DNA of 64,000 nt, taken from NCBI RefSeq assembly GCF_004103755.1, contig NZ_CP035283.1, forward strand, positions 1,860,001 through 1,924,000, given 5' to 3'. The translations under genes were made by a program, and so were the position numbers. How positions within the stretch are numbered: the first letter of the stretch is position 1; every line of letters begins with the position of its first letter. Under the pieces are notes generated by a model. That model had not been told where the DNA came from and searched no databases. It worked only from the letters and a program-made list of their open reading frames with translations. Source of the DNA: Caproiciproducens sp. NJN-50. Lineage in GTDB: Bacteria; Bacillota; Clostridia; Oscillospirales; Acutalibacteraceae. Below are positions 1 to 7,715 of this stretch, one piece after another.

Positions 1-372
1 AAAAGCGACCGCCTGATGGAATACCAGCAGTACGACATCAAAGTCGAACGGTGCAGGATTGATTATGGCAGTGGGACCGTTACATACATTCCAAGCCGGG
101 AGGACTCCTACGAGCGGCTTCTGGAGGAAAACAGACAGTTTGTCACCGAGATTGAAAGTGTTGAGGATGCCGCGATCAAGACGGTGCTGATCGGGAAAAT
201 GCTGGCCTGCCTCAAACATCTCGCCCCGGAAGAACAGGAGTTGATCACGGCTCTCTTTTTTATGGATAAGAGCGAGCGCCAGCTATCCAGAGAAACCGGG
301 ATCGCGCAGCGGACAATTCACGATAGAAAGGTAAAAATCCTGGCGGAATTAAAAAAACTTATGGGAAAATAA
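1..372 (+). CDS. Sigma-70 region-4-like DNA-binding protein (5' end outside window)
   Basis: The frame is open from base 1; the first ATG in the window is at 16, giving 118 residues, and the true start may lie upstream. The last ~50 residues (around KSERQLSRETGIAQRTIHDR) have the helix-turn-helix spacing of sigma-70 region 4, as in the small sigma-like regulators of clostridial ICEs. The N-terminal half is unassigned. The gene ends at a strong terminator and begins a module whose second copy (39.36-41.3 kb) keeps only its HTH end. A role in transcribing the downstream recombination genes is inferred from position only. Confidence 0.7.
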   Translation, partial: KSDRLMEYQQYDIKVERCRIDYGSGTVTYIPSREDSYERLLEENRQFVTEIESVEDAAIKTVLIGKMLACLKHLAPEEQELITALFFMDKSERQLSRETGIAQRTIHDRKVKILAELKKLMGK

Positions 373-388
373 AAATTTATCCGCTCAA

Positions 389-425
389 CCCCCTCACTCA
401 ACGTGGAAATAAGTGAGGGGGTTTT
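389..425 (+). terminator. Rho-independent terminator after sigma-like gene
   Basis: CCCCCTCACT (389-398) pairs with AGTGAGGGGG (412-421) and is followed by TTTT. The same hairpin follows the sigma remnant of the second module at 39502-39538. Confidence 0.85.
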
Positions 426-433
426 ACTCTTCC

Positions 434-899
434 CTCATTGCTCTTTGAAAATTTCATATCCGGCAGCATAAATACATGATCTGTCCGGCCGTGATGAGCG
501 GCAGCGACATTGACGGGCGCGCCAAGACTACCTGCGGATGGGTGACAGACATCCGTTGAACCGATGGCATCGAAGGCGACGAGCGGCAAAGCCCGGTTAT
601 AAAGCAGCCCGTGGTGGGTTGTTTCGCAATGAAACGGACAGTGCTAACGCTACTTCCGTCCAGCCACAGCCCCGCCTGAAAGCGGGATCACGCAATGGGG
701 GCGGCTCGGTGAGAACCACGGAGAGGTGAAATCCCTATGGTGTTTGCTTAACCGGCAAACCATTTATGTTGCCGCCCTCGCTTCGGGAAGCAGTGCCGAA
801 TAGAAGCATTAAATTGAAATGAAGAACAAGCAAATCGTTTGACCTTAGAAACTACGCGGCAGGACAATTGCGCCCTGCCGCGCCCTTGTGAGGTCAAAC
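434..899 (+). ncRNA. Conserved structured untranslated block, copy 1
   Basis: About 460 bases separate the terminator from the next gene with no convincing coding sequence. The block is nearly identical to 39545-39990. Visible helices: CGGATG/CATCCG (535-540/550-555), GTTTC/GAAAC (621-625/631-635), GTTTGC/GCAAAC (742-747/755-760), CGCGGCAGG/CCTGCCGCG (855-863/874-882), and an outer stem 837-846/890-899 enclosing the last one. Between copies, C843-G893 becomes T-A, and T741-A762 becomes C-G with one bulged C in both, so pairing is preserved. Copy 1 has an extra small hairpin (CCCGC/GCGGG, near 671-687). I could not match it to group I or II introns, RNase P or tmRNA. It could be an independent RNA or a long leader of the next gene. 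Confidence 0.7.
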
Positions 900-929
900 C
901 ACATTATTTAGGAACAGGAGGTTTTTATA

Positions 930-1316
930 ATGGGACTGAAAAAAAGAGCTTGGCTGTACTGCCGCATTGACGCGCCGGAGGATGCCCACGGCATGCTGAA
1001 AGGTCAGAAAAAAGAGCTCTATGACTATGCGGATCAGCTGGGATTCATCATTGTTGGCTGTTCCGAAGATTTGGGAAGCGGCCTGAAATATAATCGCCCC
1101 GGCCTGATTGCAGTCGAACGTGCCGCTGAACAAGACAGAATGGATGTCTTGTTGGTAAAACAACTAAGCCGCCTCGGGAGAGATTCGGCACAAACGCTGG
1201 ATTTTCTCCGGAAGCTGGAGCAGTCGGGCATAAAGCTCTATTCACCGCTGGAAGGAGAAATCAGATTGTTCAGAGATATCAATGCAATCCATGAGCTCAC
1301 CATGGGCATGGAATAG
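930..1316 (+). CDS. Stand-alone serine-recombinase N-terminal domain lacking the catalytic serine
   Basis: This 128-residue protein matches only the resolvase/invertase catalytic fold. The segment YCRIDAPEDA stands where active enzymes have YxRVS, so the nucleophilic Ser is Asp. The later LSRLGRD motif with its conserved arginines is kept. There is no DNA-binding or zinc-ribbon domain. Start ATG 930 has GGAGG eight bases upstream. It lies between the structured block and a 51-aa gene, and a homologue with the same Ser-to-Asp change occurs at 40025. Cleavage activity is unlikely. A regulatory or accessory role toward the adjacent full recombinase is inferred. Confidence 0.75.
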   Translation: MGLKKRAWLYCRIDAPEDAHGMLKGQKKELYDYADQLGFIIVGCSEDLGSGLKYNRPGLIAVERAAEQDRMDVLLVKQLSRLGRDSAQTLDFLRKLEQSGIKLYSPLEGEIRLFRDINAIHELTMGME

Positions 1317-1327
1317 GAGGCTTCACT

Positions 1328-1483
1328 ATGAAGGCAAAGCAGCCGGATACAAGAGCTGAGACTATAAGAATCCAAGTAAATGGACTACCTGTCACATTGC
1401 TTTTTTCTGCGGAGCCGAACAAAGAAGCGGCTGATTTCATAAAAAAGGCTTTGATAAATGCTTATGTAGTTAGGACAGCATAA
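1328..1483 (+). CDS. 51-aa TnpW-like small protein
   Basis: ATG at 1328 follows AGGAGG by about seven bases; stop at 1481-1483. The core reads TIRIQVNGLPVTLLFSAEPN followed by KEAADFIKKAL. The pattern of a short basic strand, a hydrophobic strand, then KE..D.I..L resembles the TnpW proteins beside the large serine recombinase of Tn4451-type elements; the assignment is tentative. The second copy (40423-40578) has the same length and about 80% of residues. It is likely cotranscribed with the inactive recombinase-domain gene just upstream. Confidence 0.6.
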   Translation: MKAKQPDTRAETIRIQVNGLPVTLLFSAEPNKEAADFIKKALINAYVVRTA

Positions 1484-1517
1484 ACGCAAAGCACAATTTA
1501 AAGGCGGTTTTTTCTAA

Positions 1518-2652
1518 GGCAACACCGCACAAAACACGTACGTGTGTAAATGCGCAAAACATGTTAAAATAGAAACTATGGATAAGCAAATGAGTCTGTC
1601 CGGCCTGAATGATGAACTGGCTCAGGTGAGGACAAAGAAAAAAGAATTTCTTGCGCAGATAGAGCGCATTGTTCCGTGGGATGAATGGATTGTTCTGATC
1701 AAGCCGTGCTATTACAAAGGAGAGCGCGGTAACAAGCCCTATCCGTTGGAACTGATGCTGCGGCTATATCTGCTGCAAAACCTGTACAATCTGTCGGACG
1801 AGGCGACCGTTTCCGAAGCCATCGACAGCCGGGCCTTCTCAGAGTTTTGCGGTGTGGACTCCAGCAATCAGGTGCCGGACGGCGACACGCTGGGGCGATT
1901 TCGGAACATTCTGGTGCGCAACGGTCTTCAGGAAAAGTTGTTCACTCAGGTTGTGTCGCTGCTTCAGACCAAGGGATTGCTGCTGAAAAAAGGAACCATC
2001 GTGGATTCCACGATCATTTCAGCCCCGTCATCCACAAAGAACCGGGAGCATCAGCGAGATCCGGAAGCCCATCAGGTGAAGAAGGGGAATCAGTGGCACT
2101 TCGGGTACAAAGCGCACATTGGTGCCGACAAGGACAGCGGGCTGGTTCATACGGTTAAGGTAACAGCAGCCAATGTCCATGACGTTACCATGACGTCCCA
2201 ACTGCTTACCGGCGAGGAAACAGTGGTATACGGAGACAGCGGTTATCTCGGAGCCGCAAAACGTGAAGATACCCCGATCAAAAACAATTCCGGCAAGCAT
2301 ATTCGGTACAAGCTTAACCGCCGTCCTTCGCAGATGCGGGAGAGTTCAACCAAATCCCAGGCACAGCTGAAACGCAGAGAACACGAAAAATCATCCGTAC
2401 GCGCTAAAGTTGAGCATGTGTTCGCCGTGGTCAAGGGACTGTTCCGGTACCGGAAAACACGATACCGAGGTTTGAGAAAACAGACCGCCAAACTGAATAT
2501 CCTGTTTGCGCTGGCAAATCTGATTCTGGCTGACAGACCCTGTCTGGCGGTCTGATTTAAGTTGCCCAAAAGCGTAACATCAGGCGTAATCCGCGCCGCT
2601 TGCTGAATTTGGCAGGTGGCGCGGACTTTTTGTGCCGTTACGCGGTGTTGCC
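1518..2652 (+). mobile_element. IS5-family insertion sequence, complete, with 4-bp target duplication
   Basis: The element is bounded by GGCAACACCGC (1518-1528) and its inverted complement GCGGTGTTGCC (2642-2652). CTAA flanks it directly on both sides (1514-1517 and 2653-2656), matching the YTAR target preference of the IS5 group. The second module copy at about 40607-40625 carries the uninterrupted sequence ttttttctaatgcc, which is the empty site. One transposase gene fills most of the 1135 bp. Confidence 0.9.
1578..2555 (+). CDS. IS5-family DDE transposase
   Basis: About 325 residues when started at ATG 1578; an in-frame GTG at 1542 would add 12. An N-terminal DUF772-type domain (PYPLELMLRLYLLQNLYNLS) is followed by the catalytic parts: first Asp in GTIVDSTIISAP, second Asp in VVYGDSGYLG, and Glu in RAKVEHVFAVVKG, with the conserved C-terminal FRYRKTRYRGL. 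All three acidic residues are present, so the enzyme looks intact. It cuts and rejoins the flanking 11-bp inverted repeats. Length is normal for the family. Confidence 0.9.
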   Translation: MDKQMSLSGLNDELAQVRTKKKEFLAQIERIVPWDEWIVLIKPCYYKGERGNKPYPLELMLRLYLLQNLYNLSDEATVSEAIDSRAFSEFCGVDSSNQVPDGDTLGRFRNILVRNGLQEKLFTQVVSLLQTKGLLLKKGTIVDSTIISAPSSTKNREHQRDPEAHQVKKGNQWHFGYKAHIGADKDSGLVHTVKVTAANVHDVTMTSQLLTGEETVVYGDSGYLGAAKREDTPIKNNSGKHIRYKLNRRPSQMRESSTKSQAQLKRREHEKSSVRAKVEHVFAVVKGLFRYRKTRYRGLRKQTAKLNILFALANLILADRPCLAV

Positions 2653-2659
2653 CTAATGT

Positions 2660-2813
2660 CAATATGCGAAAAATCAGCTATTTGTATAGCTTTTTCCTGC
2701 TTTGTGTGAGATAATGGCGTTGGCAAAAAGCCAACTGCTCCTTGACAATTGAATAAAATCAAGTGTCCGGTCTCTCACACAAAACACCAACGATATGAGA
2801 GGACGGATACAAA
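2660..2813 (+). promoter_or_regulatory. Regulatory/recombination-like region before large serine recombinase, copy 1
   Basis: Contains hairpin AGCTATTTGTATAGCT (near 2672-2687), a GTTGGC/GCCAAC hairpin around 2719-2735, a -35-like TTGACA (2742-2747) without a clear -10, and the spaced inverted repeat TTTGTGTGAGA (2701-2711) / TCTCACACAAA (2773-2783). The inverted repeat is conserved at 40597-40766. It could be the promoter/operator of the recombinase or part of its attachment site. Confidence 0.5.
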
Positions 2814-3854
2814 ATGGCTGAAAGAGTTTATTGTTTATACAGAGTATCTACCGCAAAGCAGGTAGACCATGATAAACAGAATCAGGCCGACATTCCCATG
2901 CAGCGCAAAGCCTGCCATGAATTTGCAGACCGCATGGGCTGGACCATTGTTCATGAAGAACAGGAAGACGGCGTTTCCGGCTATAAAGTCAGTGCCGCTC
3001 AGCGTGACAAAATCCAGCTCATAAGAGAACATGCAGAGCAAGGCAAATTTGATATCCTTCTGGTTTTTATGTTTGACAGGCTCGGCAGGAAAGCCGATGA
3101 AACTCCCTTTGTAGTGGAATGGTTCGTAAAAAAGGGTGTCAGAGTATGGAGCGTCAATGAAGGAGAGCAGCGGTTTGAGTCCCACACCGACCGCTTGACA
3201 AACTATATCCGTTTTTGGCAGGCTGACGGCGAAAGTCAGAAAACCTCCATCAGAACCAGAACTGCTCTTGGACAGATGGTTCAGGAGGGACGCTTCCGCG
3301 GCGGCACTGCTCCATATGGTTATTGTCTCGAGAAAAGCGGCATCATCAACAAGCGCAAGCATGAAGTCTACAAATTGGTCATTGACGAGGAAGAAGCCGA
3401 AGTAGTACGCATGATGTTTAATTTATGCGTATCGGCAGGATACGGACGCTGGCGGCTTGCCATGTTCCTGAATGATAAGGGAATCAAGACTCGCAAGGGA
3501 ACCAATTGGCATGACGCATCGGTAGGCGCGATTCTGCACAACGTGATATACAAGGGCGTCCTCCGGAGTGGCACCACTTTCTCAGAGCCGTTCGAGAAAC
3601 TTCAAATCGTTGATCCCTCTACTTTTGATTTAGCGCAAAGGCTTATGACTGAGCGGGTAAATGAGAAGAAAAACGAAAGAACGGTTCCGCTAAACACCGC
3701 AGGTCAATCGCTTCTGTCCGGAAATGTATTCTGTGGACATTGCGGCGGGCGCCTGGTCCTAACCACCAACGGCAAAATTGTCAGGCTTGCAAACGGTGAA
3801 AAAAAGGGTGTCAAAGGGTTATCTTCTTACTTGGGAGATAGCCCTTTCCCGTAG
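2814..3854 (+). pseudogene. Large serine recombinase (TnpX/TndX type), 3'-truncated
   Basis: 346 residues remain of a protein normally over 500. The resolvase domain has the nucleophile motif YRVSTAKQ (Ser12) and the FDRLGR motif. A recombinase domain follows (PYGY to about residue 260), then the zinc-ribbon half FCGHCGG near residue 310. After about residue 333 the sequence departs from the family and stops, so the second Cys pair and the coiled-coil/C-terminal region are missing. Start ATG 2814 follows a GAGAGGA site. The full enzyme would excise and integrate the element; this form is probably inactive. A shorter truncated copy lies at 40767-41336. Confidence 0.8.
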
Positions 3855-3983
3855 AGTAGATTGTTTTTCTCTGACGTTAGCTTTCTGTTAAAGTGGGACC
3901 TTCACTGATGGTTCACCATGGACCGTACCACAGTTCAGTGTATGGACAGACTACTCCCTTGGAGGAATGTCCGTTTTTCAGCG

Positions 3984-4253
3984 CTAACTGGAATCGACCT
4001 TCGTCAGATAAAACATGTTGCTGCTCTTGCCGCCATTTTCCCGCCAGCGTTGCTCCCTGCGCAGGTAACCGCTTTTTTCAAGGTCGGCAATCGCGCGTTT
4101 GACGGTGCTGCGGGACAGCTTCAGTTCCCTGGCGATGGTACCAATCGCCGGATAACATTTGCCGTCTTGGTCGGCACGGTCGCGCAGATACATGTACACC
4201 GCCCTTGCCCGGTGAGGCAGTTCCGAGGAATAGAGCGAGGAAAAATAGCTCAT
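3984..4253 (-). CDS. Winged-helix DNA-binding protein (ICE replication/control type)
   Basis: 89 residues; the start has GGGAGGTGATCCT directly upstream. SSELPHRARAVYMYLRDRAD and CYPAIGTIARELKLSRSTVK form a winged-helix fold of the kind found in replisome-organiser N-termini and in short HTH proteins next to coupling-protein genes of Tn1549-like elements. It is the last gene of the minus-strand conjugation operon, 14 bp beyond virD4. A role in replication or gene control is inferred from the family; the target is unknown. Confidence 0.7.
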   Translation of the reverse strand: MSYFSSLYSSELPHRARAVYMYLRDRADQDGKCYPAIGTIARELKLSRSTVKRAIADLEKSGYLRREQRWRENGGKSSNMFYLTKVDSS

Positions 4254-4267
4254 AGGATCACCTCCCG

Positions 4268-6086
4268 CTATATCCGTATCAAGGACTTTTGCTGTTCCGG
4301 CGCCTTATGCTCCAACGCGGGGGTGTGCTGGATACCGACGGAAGCAGGAGAATCGGGTTCCGGTTTTTCCTCCGGGTCGGCTTCGCACGCGGCATTGCGC
4401 CGGATGATTTCTTCCTCGAGTGAATGCCGGTTCGCATACTCCACCTTTCGGGCGGATTGCTCCGCGATCTCATACGGTTTTCCGAAGGTGATACCCCATT
4501 CGAGGAACAGCTTCAGCCGGGTACGCATCGGGTAGGCCCCTGTCTTCGTGACGATAAACCGACCTTTGGGCATGGATTTCAGCTCGTCCGGCGTCATCAG
4601 CGGCCGCTCGATCATCTGCAGGGACTGGCTGGGATCGTTTTTCCCACGGCTGATGGAGCCGCTCATGACGGTCTGATTGCCAAGGGCTTTTGAGAGAATC
4701 TGCGCCGATTCGCTGTTGGGGGCAAAGCCGCCGAACACGGTGTCCTGGCAATTGTCGATGATGATGGAAGCGCCCTCCTTGCCGTAGTTTTTCTCCAATT
4801 GCGCGAAGCTCTGGATAATGGCGACAATGGATACCCGGCGCGACCGGCTGGCGGAGAACATCATCTCGGCCGACTCGATCTTGGGGATGGTGCCGATCTC
4901 GTCGAGAAACATCATTACGCGGTTCGGCAGCTTGCCACCGTACTCGTCGGCCACGGAAAGAATCTCCCGGTAGAGTTGCTGGACGATCAAGCTGATAATG
5001 AAATACTTTGTGTTGTCTTCCTCCGGCATGACGAGGAAGACGGCGCTTTTCTCCGTGCAGAACTTTTCCGCGTCAATAGCCGTATCGAAGCACAGCACCT
5101 GCTCCAGCTCGGAATCCAGAAAGGCGTTGAGCCGGGAGAGCGCCGTGGACAGGACGCTCTGCATGGCCTGCTCCGCCGTATTGAGCGCGGCACCGGCGAA
5201 CCATTTGGTCTTGTGCTCGTCCGGCAGGTGCGCCAGAAGCATCTGGAAAAGCGTCCGGCCCTTCACGCCGCTGGGAGCCAATAGATCCTGAATGAGCTTG
5301 AACACCGACACGATGTGCCTCTGCTTCGGTTCGCAGTATTCGGCAATCAGAAGAATAACGGAGGTCAGCAAACCTTCGGCCGCGTCGTAGAAGAAGGCAT
5401 TCTGTCCGGCAGAGGCAGTGTCGAAGCCCCCGGAGTTGATGATGGTCTTGGCCGTGATTTTGGCGTATTTCTCCGCTCTGGCTTTGTACGCCAAATGATC
5501 AGGATTTTCGAGATACAGGTCCATGTACCGGTTTACCAGATGGAGCAGGTTGTTGCCGTCCGAGCGGGTGGGGTTGCGCAAGTCGATGACCGCAACATGG
5601 TAGCCGTAATAATCCTTTGCGATTCCCGCGTAATTGCGGTAGAGGTCGCCTTTGGTGTCGGTGGTGATGAAAGACATGCCGCAGGCGCAGGCGTATTCCA
5701 GGTTCGGATAGAGGAAATTTGCGGTCTTGCCGACGCCGGCCGCGCCGATCATCAGGCAGTGGATGTCATCATCATCCACCAGCGCGTAACCATGGGGAGA
5801 CGTTTTGTCGAACAGGGACGCTTTTCGCCAGCCGACCACCAACCCCTGCGCCGTAGGCCGGTTCTCTCCCTTGCGCCATTTTTCCGGCTCAAACCGGACT
5901 TCCGTATAGGTCTTTTTAATTTCCTGTTTGGTTGCCCAGCGTGCCGTACCGTGCTGGCCGTCGCCCACGGTCTTGGACTTGATACCGTTCAGGGTGTAGT
6001 AATGAGCCAGAAGAGATAAAAAGCCGATCACGCCGAACATGGTAAGTCCGGCGGCGATCAGGGTGATAATTTGTGATGCTTGCATA
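4268..6086 (-). CDS. virD4: VirD4/TcpA-type conjugal coupling ATPase
   Basis: About 605 residues from the ATG at 6086, chosen because AAGGAGG lies eight bases upstream; the frame stays open nine codons further. An N-terminal membrane segment (IITLIAAGLTMFGVIGFLSL) is followed by Walker A GAAGVGKT (about residues 114-121) and Walker B VMMFLDEIGT. TraG/VirD4 features continue to the C-terminus. The protein would dock the relaxosome to the secretion channel and pump DNA. A terminator-like hairpin sits between it and the upstream abiE genes. Length and motifs are intact. Confidence 0.9.
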
Positions 6087-6111
6087 CGATACCTCCTTGC
6101 TTTAGGCAGCA

Positions 6112-6148
6112 AAAAACCGCCGGAGAGTTTTTCAGGCTCTTCGGCGGT
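6112..6148 (-). terminator. Terminator-like hairpin in the virD4 leader
   Basis: On the minus strand CCGCCGAAGAG pairs with CTCTCCGGCGG (6138-6148 with 6118-6128), followed by six T. It ends the abiE pair or attenuates transcription into virD4, whose start is 26 bases further on. Confidence 0.75.
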
Positions 6149-6172
6149 TTCCTCATGTATGATTTCTGTTTT

Positions 6173-7027
6173 CTACTTTTCTGTCACAACCATGGCGCTC
6201 TCATACAATTCCTTCGCCGCGGCAACGGTGTCCTCCCAGGTAATGTCATCGGCATAGGAATACTTTTTCTGATAGCGCGTCCACAGCTCCTTCATTTCCC
6301 TGCTGCCGGACAGCGCCTTCGCACCTTCCAGAATGCCGCCGCGCAGCAGAAAATCGCTTCCTCTTTTTCTGACTGTTCTCTCAAACGCTTCCTTCATGAC
6401 GGGAAGACGGATATCGTTTTTTCGCGTGTGCCATAAAACGTACACGTCATAAAAATCTCTCATGCGGGTGTTGGCGGTACTTCTGGAAAAGATGGTTTCC
6501 AGCTTTTCCGCAAGCACCGTTTCCAGATTGTATGCCTTGATCTGAATGCTCCGGTCTTCGAACAGCAGCCGAAAGGAATAATCGACCGCGGCCGGTGTGA
6601 TTGGGTCGCCGGTTGTGATGTCTACCTTGAGGGTCTGCCTTGTTTCGTCCAGGAGCATCTCCAGCGTGACGCGAATGCCGGAATATTCCGCTTCGTCGTG
6701 GATTTCCTCCAGCTTTTTCAGCGTGAGGGTCACATGATCCTCCACTGGGACGGCGAGAATGTCCGTGAAAACGGAGCGGACGGATTCCTCGGTCAGCGGG
6801 TATCCCTTCAGCGTGGTGTCCATGTCCATGGTGGCGCGGGTGTCCAGCCCCACCATGGCCGCAACCAGCATGCCGCCCTTCAGAATCAGGTTCTCCCGGT
6901 AAGGGGACAGAGAAATCCGTTCCAGCAGACGCTCCAGCATGAAGTTTCGGAGGATGATCTGCGCGTTGATGCTTTTGTCCTTCGCCATATTCCGGATGAG
7001 GGCGTTAAGCTGCCGGGATGTTTTCAT
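6173..7027 (-). CDS. abiEii: AbiEii/AbiGii-type nucleotidyltransferase toxin
   Basis: 284 residues of the AbiEii family (type IV toxin-antitoxin; DNA polymerase beta-like nucleotidyltransferase fold). Motifs visible: LKGGMLVAAM followed by TMDMDT (metal-binding Asp pair), VLAEKLETI, and RMRDFYDVYVL. The start overlaps the antitoxin stop by four bases (ATGA), the usual AbiEi-AbiEii arrangement. Family members stop growth when the antitoxin fails and give phage abortive infection. Inside this ICE it probably also stabilises inheritance. No truncation is seen. Confidence 0.88.
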   Translation of the reverse strand: MKTSRQLNALIRNMAKDKSINAQIILRNFMLERLLERISLSPYRENLILKGGMLVAAMVGLDTRATMDMDTTLKGYPLTEESVRSVFTDILAVPVEDHVTLTLKKLEEIHDEAEYSGIRVTLEMLLDETRQTLKVDITTGDPITPAAVDYSFRLLFEDRSIQIKAYNLETVLAEKLETIFSRSTANTRMRDFYDVYVLWHTRKNDIRLPVMKEAFERTVRKRGSDFLLRGGILEGAKALSGSREMKELWTRYQKKYSYADDITWEDTVAAAKELYESAMVVTEK

Positions 7028-7614
7028 AGCAATACCTCCAGATACTGCCGGAGCAGTTTGTCAACGCGGAGCGATTCCGCATACCGCATCAGCAGGGGAA
7101 TATTTTTATTTTTTTTTCGGACATACCGCTTTAGGGCTTCCGGAAAAAGCGCGCCGTCCATCTGATGCCGGCTTCGCAGCATATCGCATAGAGCGCGCTC
7201 CGCGTCGTAAGCCCGAATTGGTCTGCCAAAGGGAGACTGGACCGTCGTGATTCCCAGGCCGAATAAATCCGGCTTGATGGAAAACACGTTGAGCCCTTCT
7301 TCCGTCAGCCGCTTGGTGTTGTAGCCGGTCGGCACCGTCACGCTGTAGGTAAGCGGATCGCGGTCGGTCAGGTCGTGCAGGTACAGGGCGGTGTCGTGAG
7401 AATAAATCAGTCGGTTTTTTCGGACCTGCAGGGTGAACATTTTATCTTCCATCGCGTCCGGCGTGATATACACGCCATGACCGGCACGCTCCAGTTTGCC
7501 TTCTCTCAGAAATGCCGTCAGATAACTGCTGGGAACGCCGGCGTTGGCAATATCCTTTGTGAGCAGGATGCCGCCGCTCTGTTCACAAAGGGATTGCAGG
7601 GTTTCCGCGTACAC
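7024..7614 (-). CDS. abiEi: AbiEi-type antitoxin and autorepressor
   Basis: 196 residues with an N-terminal winged-helix (LLTKDIANAGVPSSYLTAFL) and a C-terminal AbiEi antitoxin domain (YDAERALCDMLR, EALKRYVRKKNK). Family members repress their own promoter through inverted repeats and neutralise AbiEii. A matching promoter with an inverted repeat lies at 7639-7678. The start follows a GAGAGGTGATC site. The pair sits between primase and virD4 as independent cargo. Confidence 0.85.
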   Translation of the reverse strand: MYAETLQSLCEQSGGILLTKDIANAGVPSSYLTAFLREGKLERAGHGVYITPDAMEDKMFTLQVRKNRLIYSHDTALYLHDLTDRDPLTYSVTVPTGYNTKRLTEEGLNVFSIKPDLFGLGITTVQSPFGRPIRAYDAERALCDMLRSRHQMDGALFPEALKRYVRKKNKNIPLLMRYAESLRVDKLLRQYLEVLL

Positions 7615-7638
7615 GCAGGATCACCTCTCTCAATTTTG

Positions 7639-7678
7639 TTTCATGCTAATATTATACGCCATTTCAGCACGAAATCAA
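7639..7678 (-). promoter_or_regulatory. abiE promoter with AbiEi-type inverted repeat
   Basis: On the minus strand, -35 TTGATT (7678-7673) and -10 TATAAT (7656-7651) are separated by 16 bases. The -10 is flanked by TTTCGTGCTGAAAT and ATTAGCATGAAA, an imperfect inverted repeat (7661-7674 and 7639-7650). This fits AbiEi autorepression. Confidence 0.6.
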
Positions 7679-7715
7679 TCAAGAGATAAAATTATATTTT
7701 AGGAGGAAGCGCGTC

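Noticed and set aside
538..729. Reading frame of 63 codons beginning MGDRHPLNRWHRRRR (also at 39650)
   Set aside because: Arg-rich, no ribosome site, diverges in frame and length between the two copies while the RNA helices are kept; better explained as RNA.
434..899. Group I/II intron, RNase P or tmRNA as identity of the block
   Set aside because: No 5' GUGYG and domain V, no tRNA-like ends, no RNase P core signature seen.
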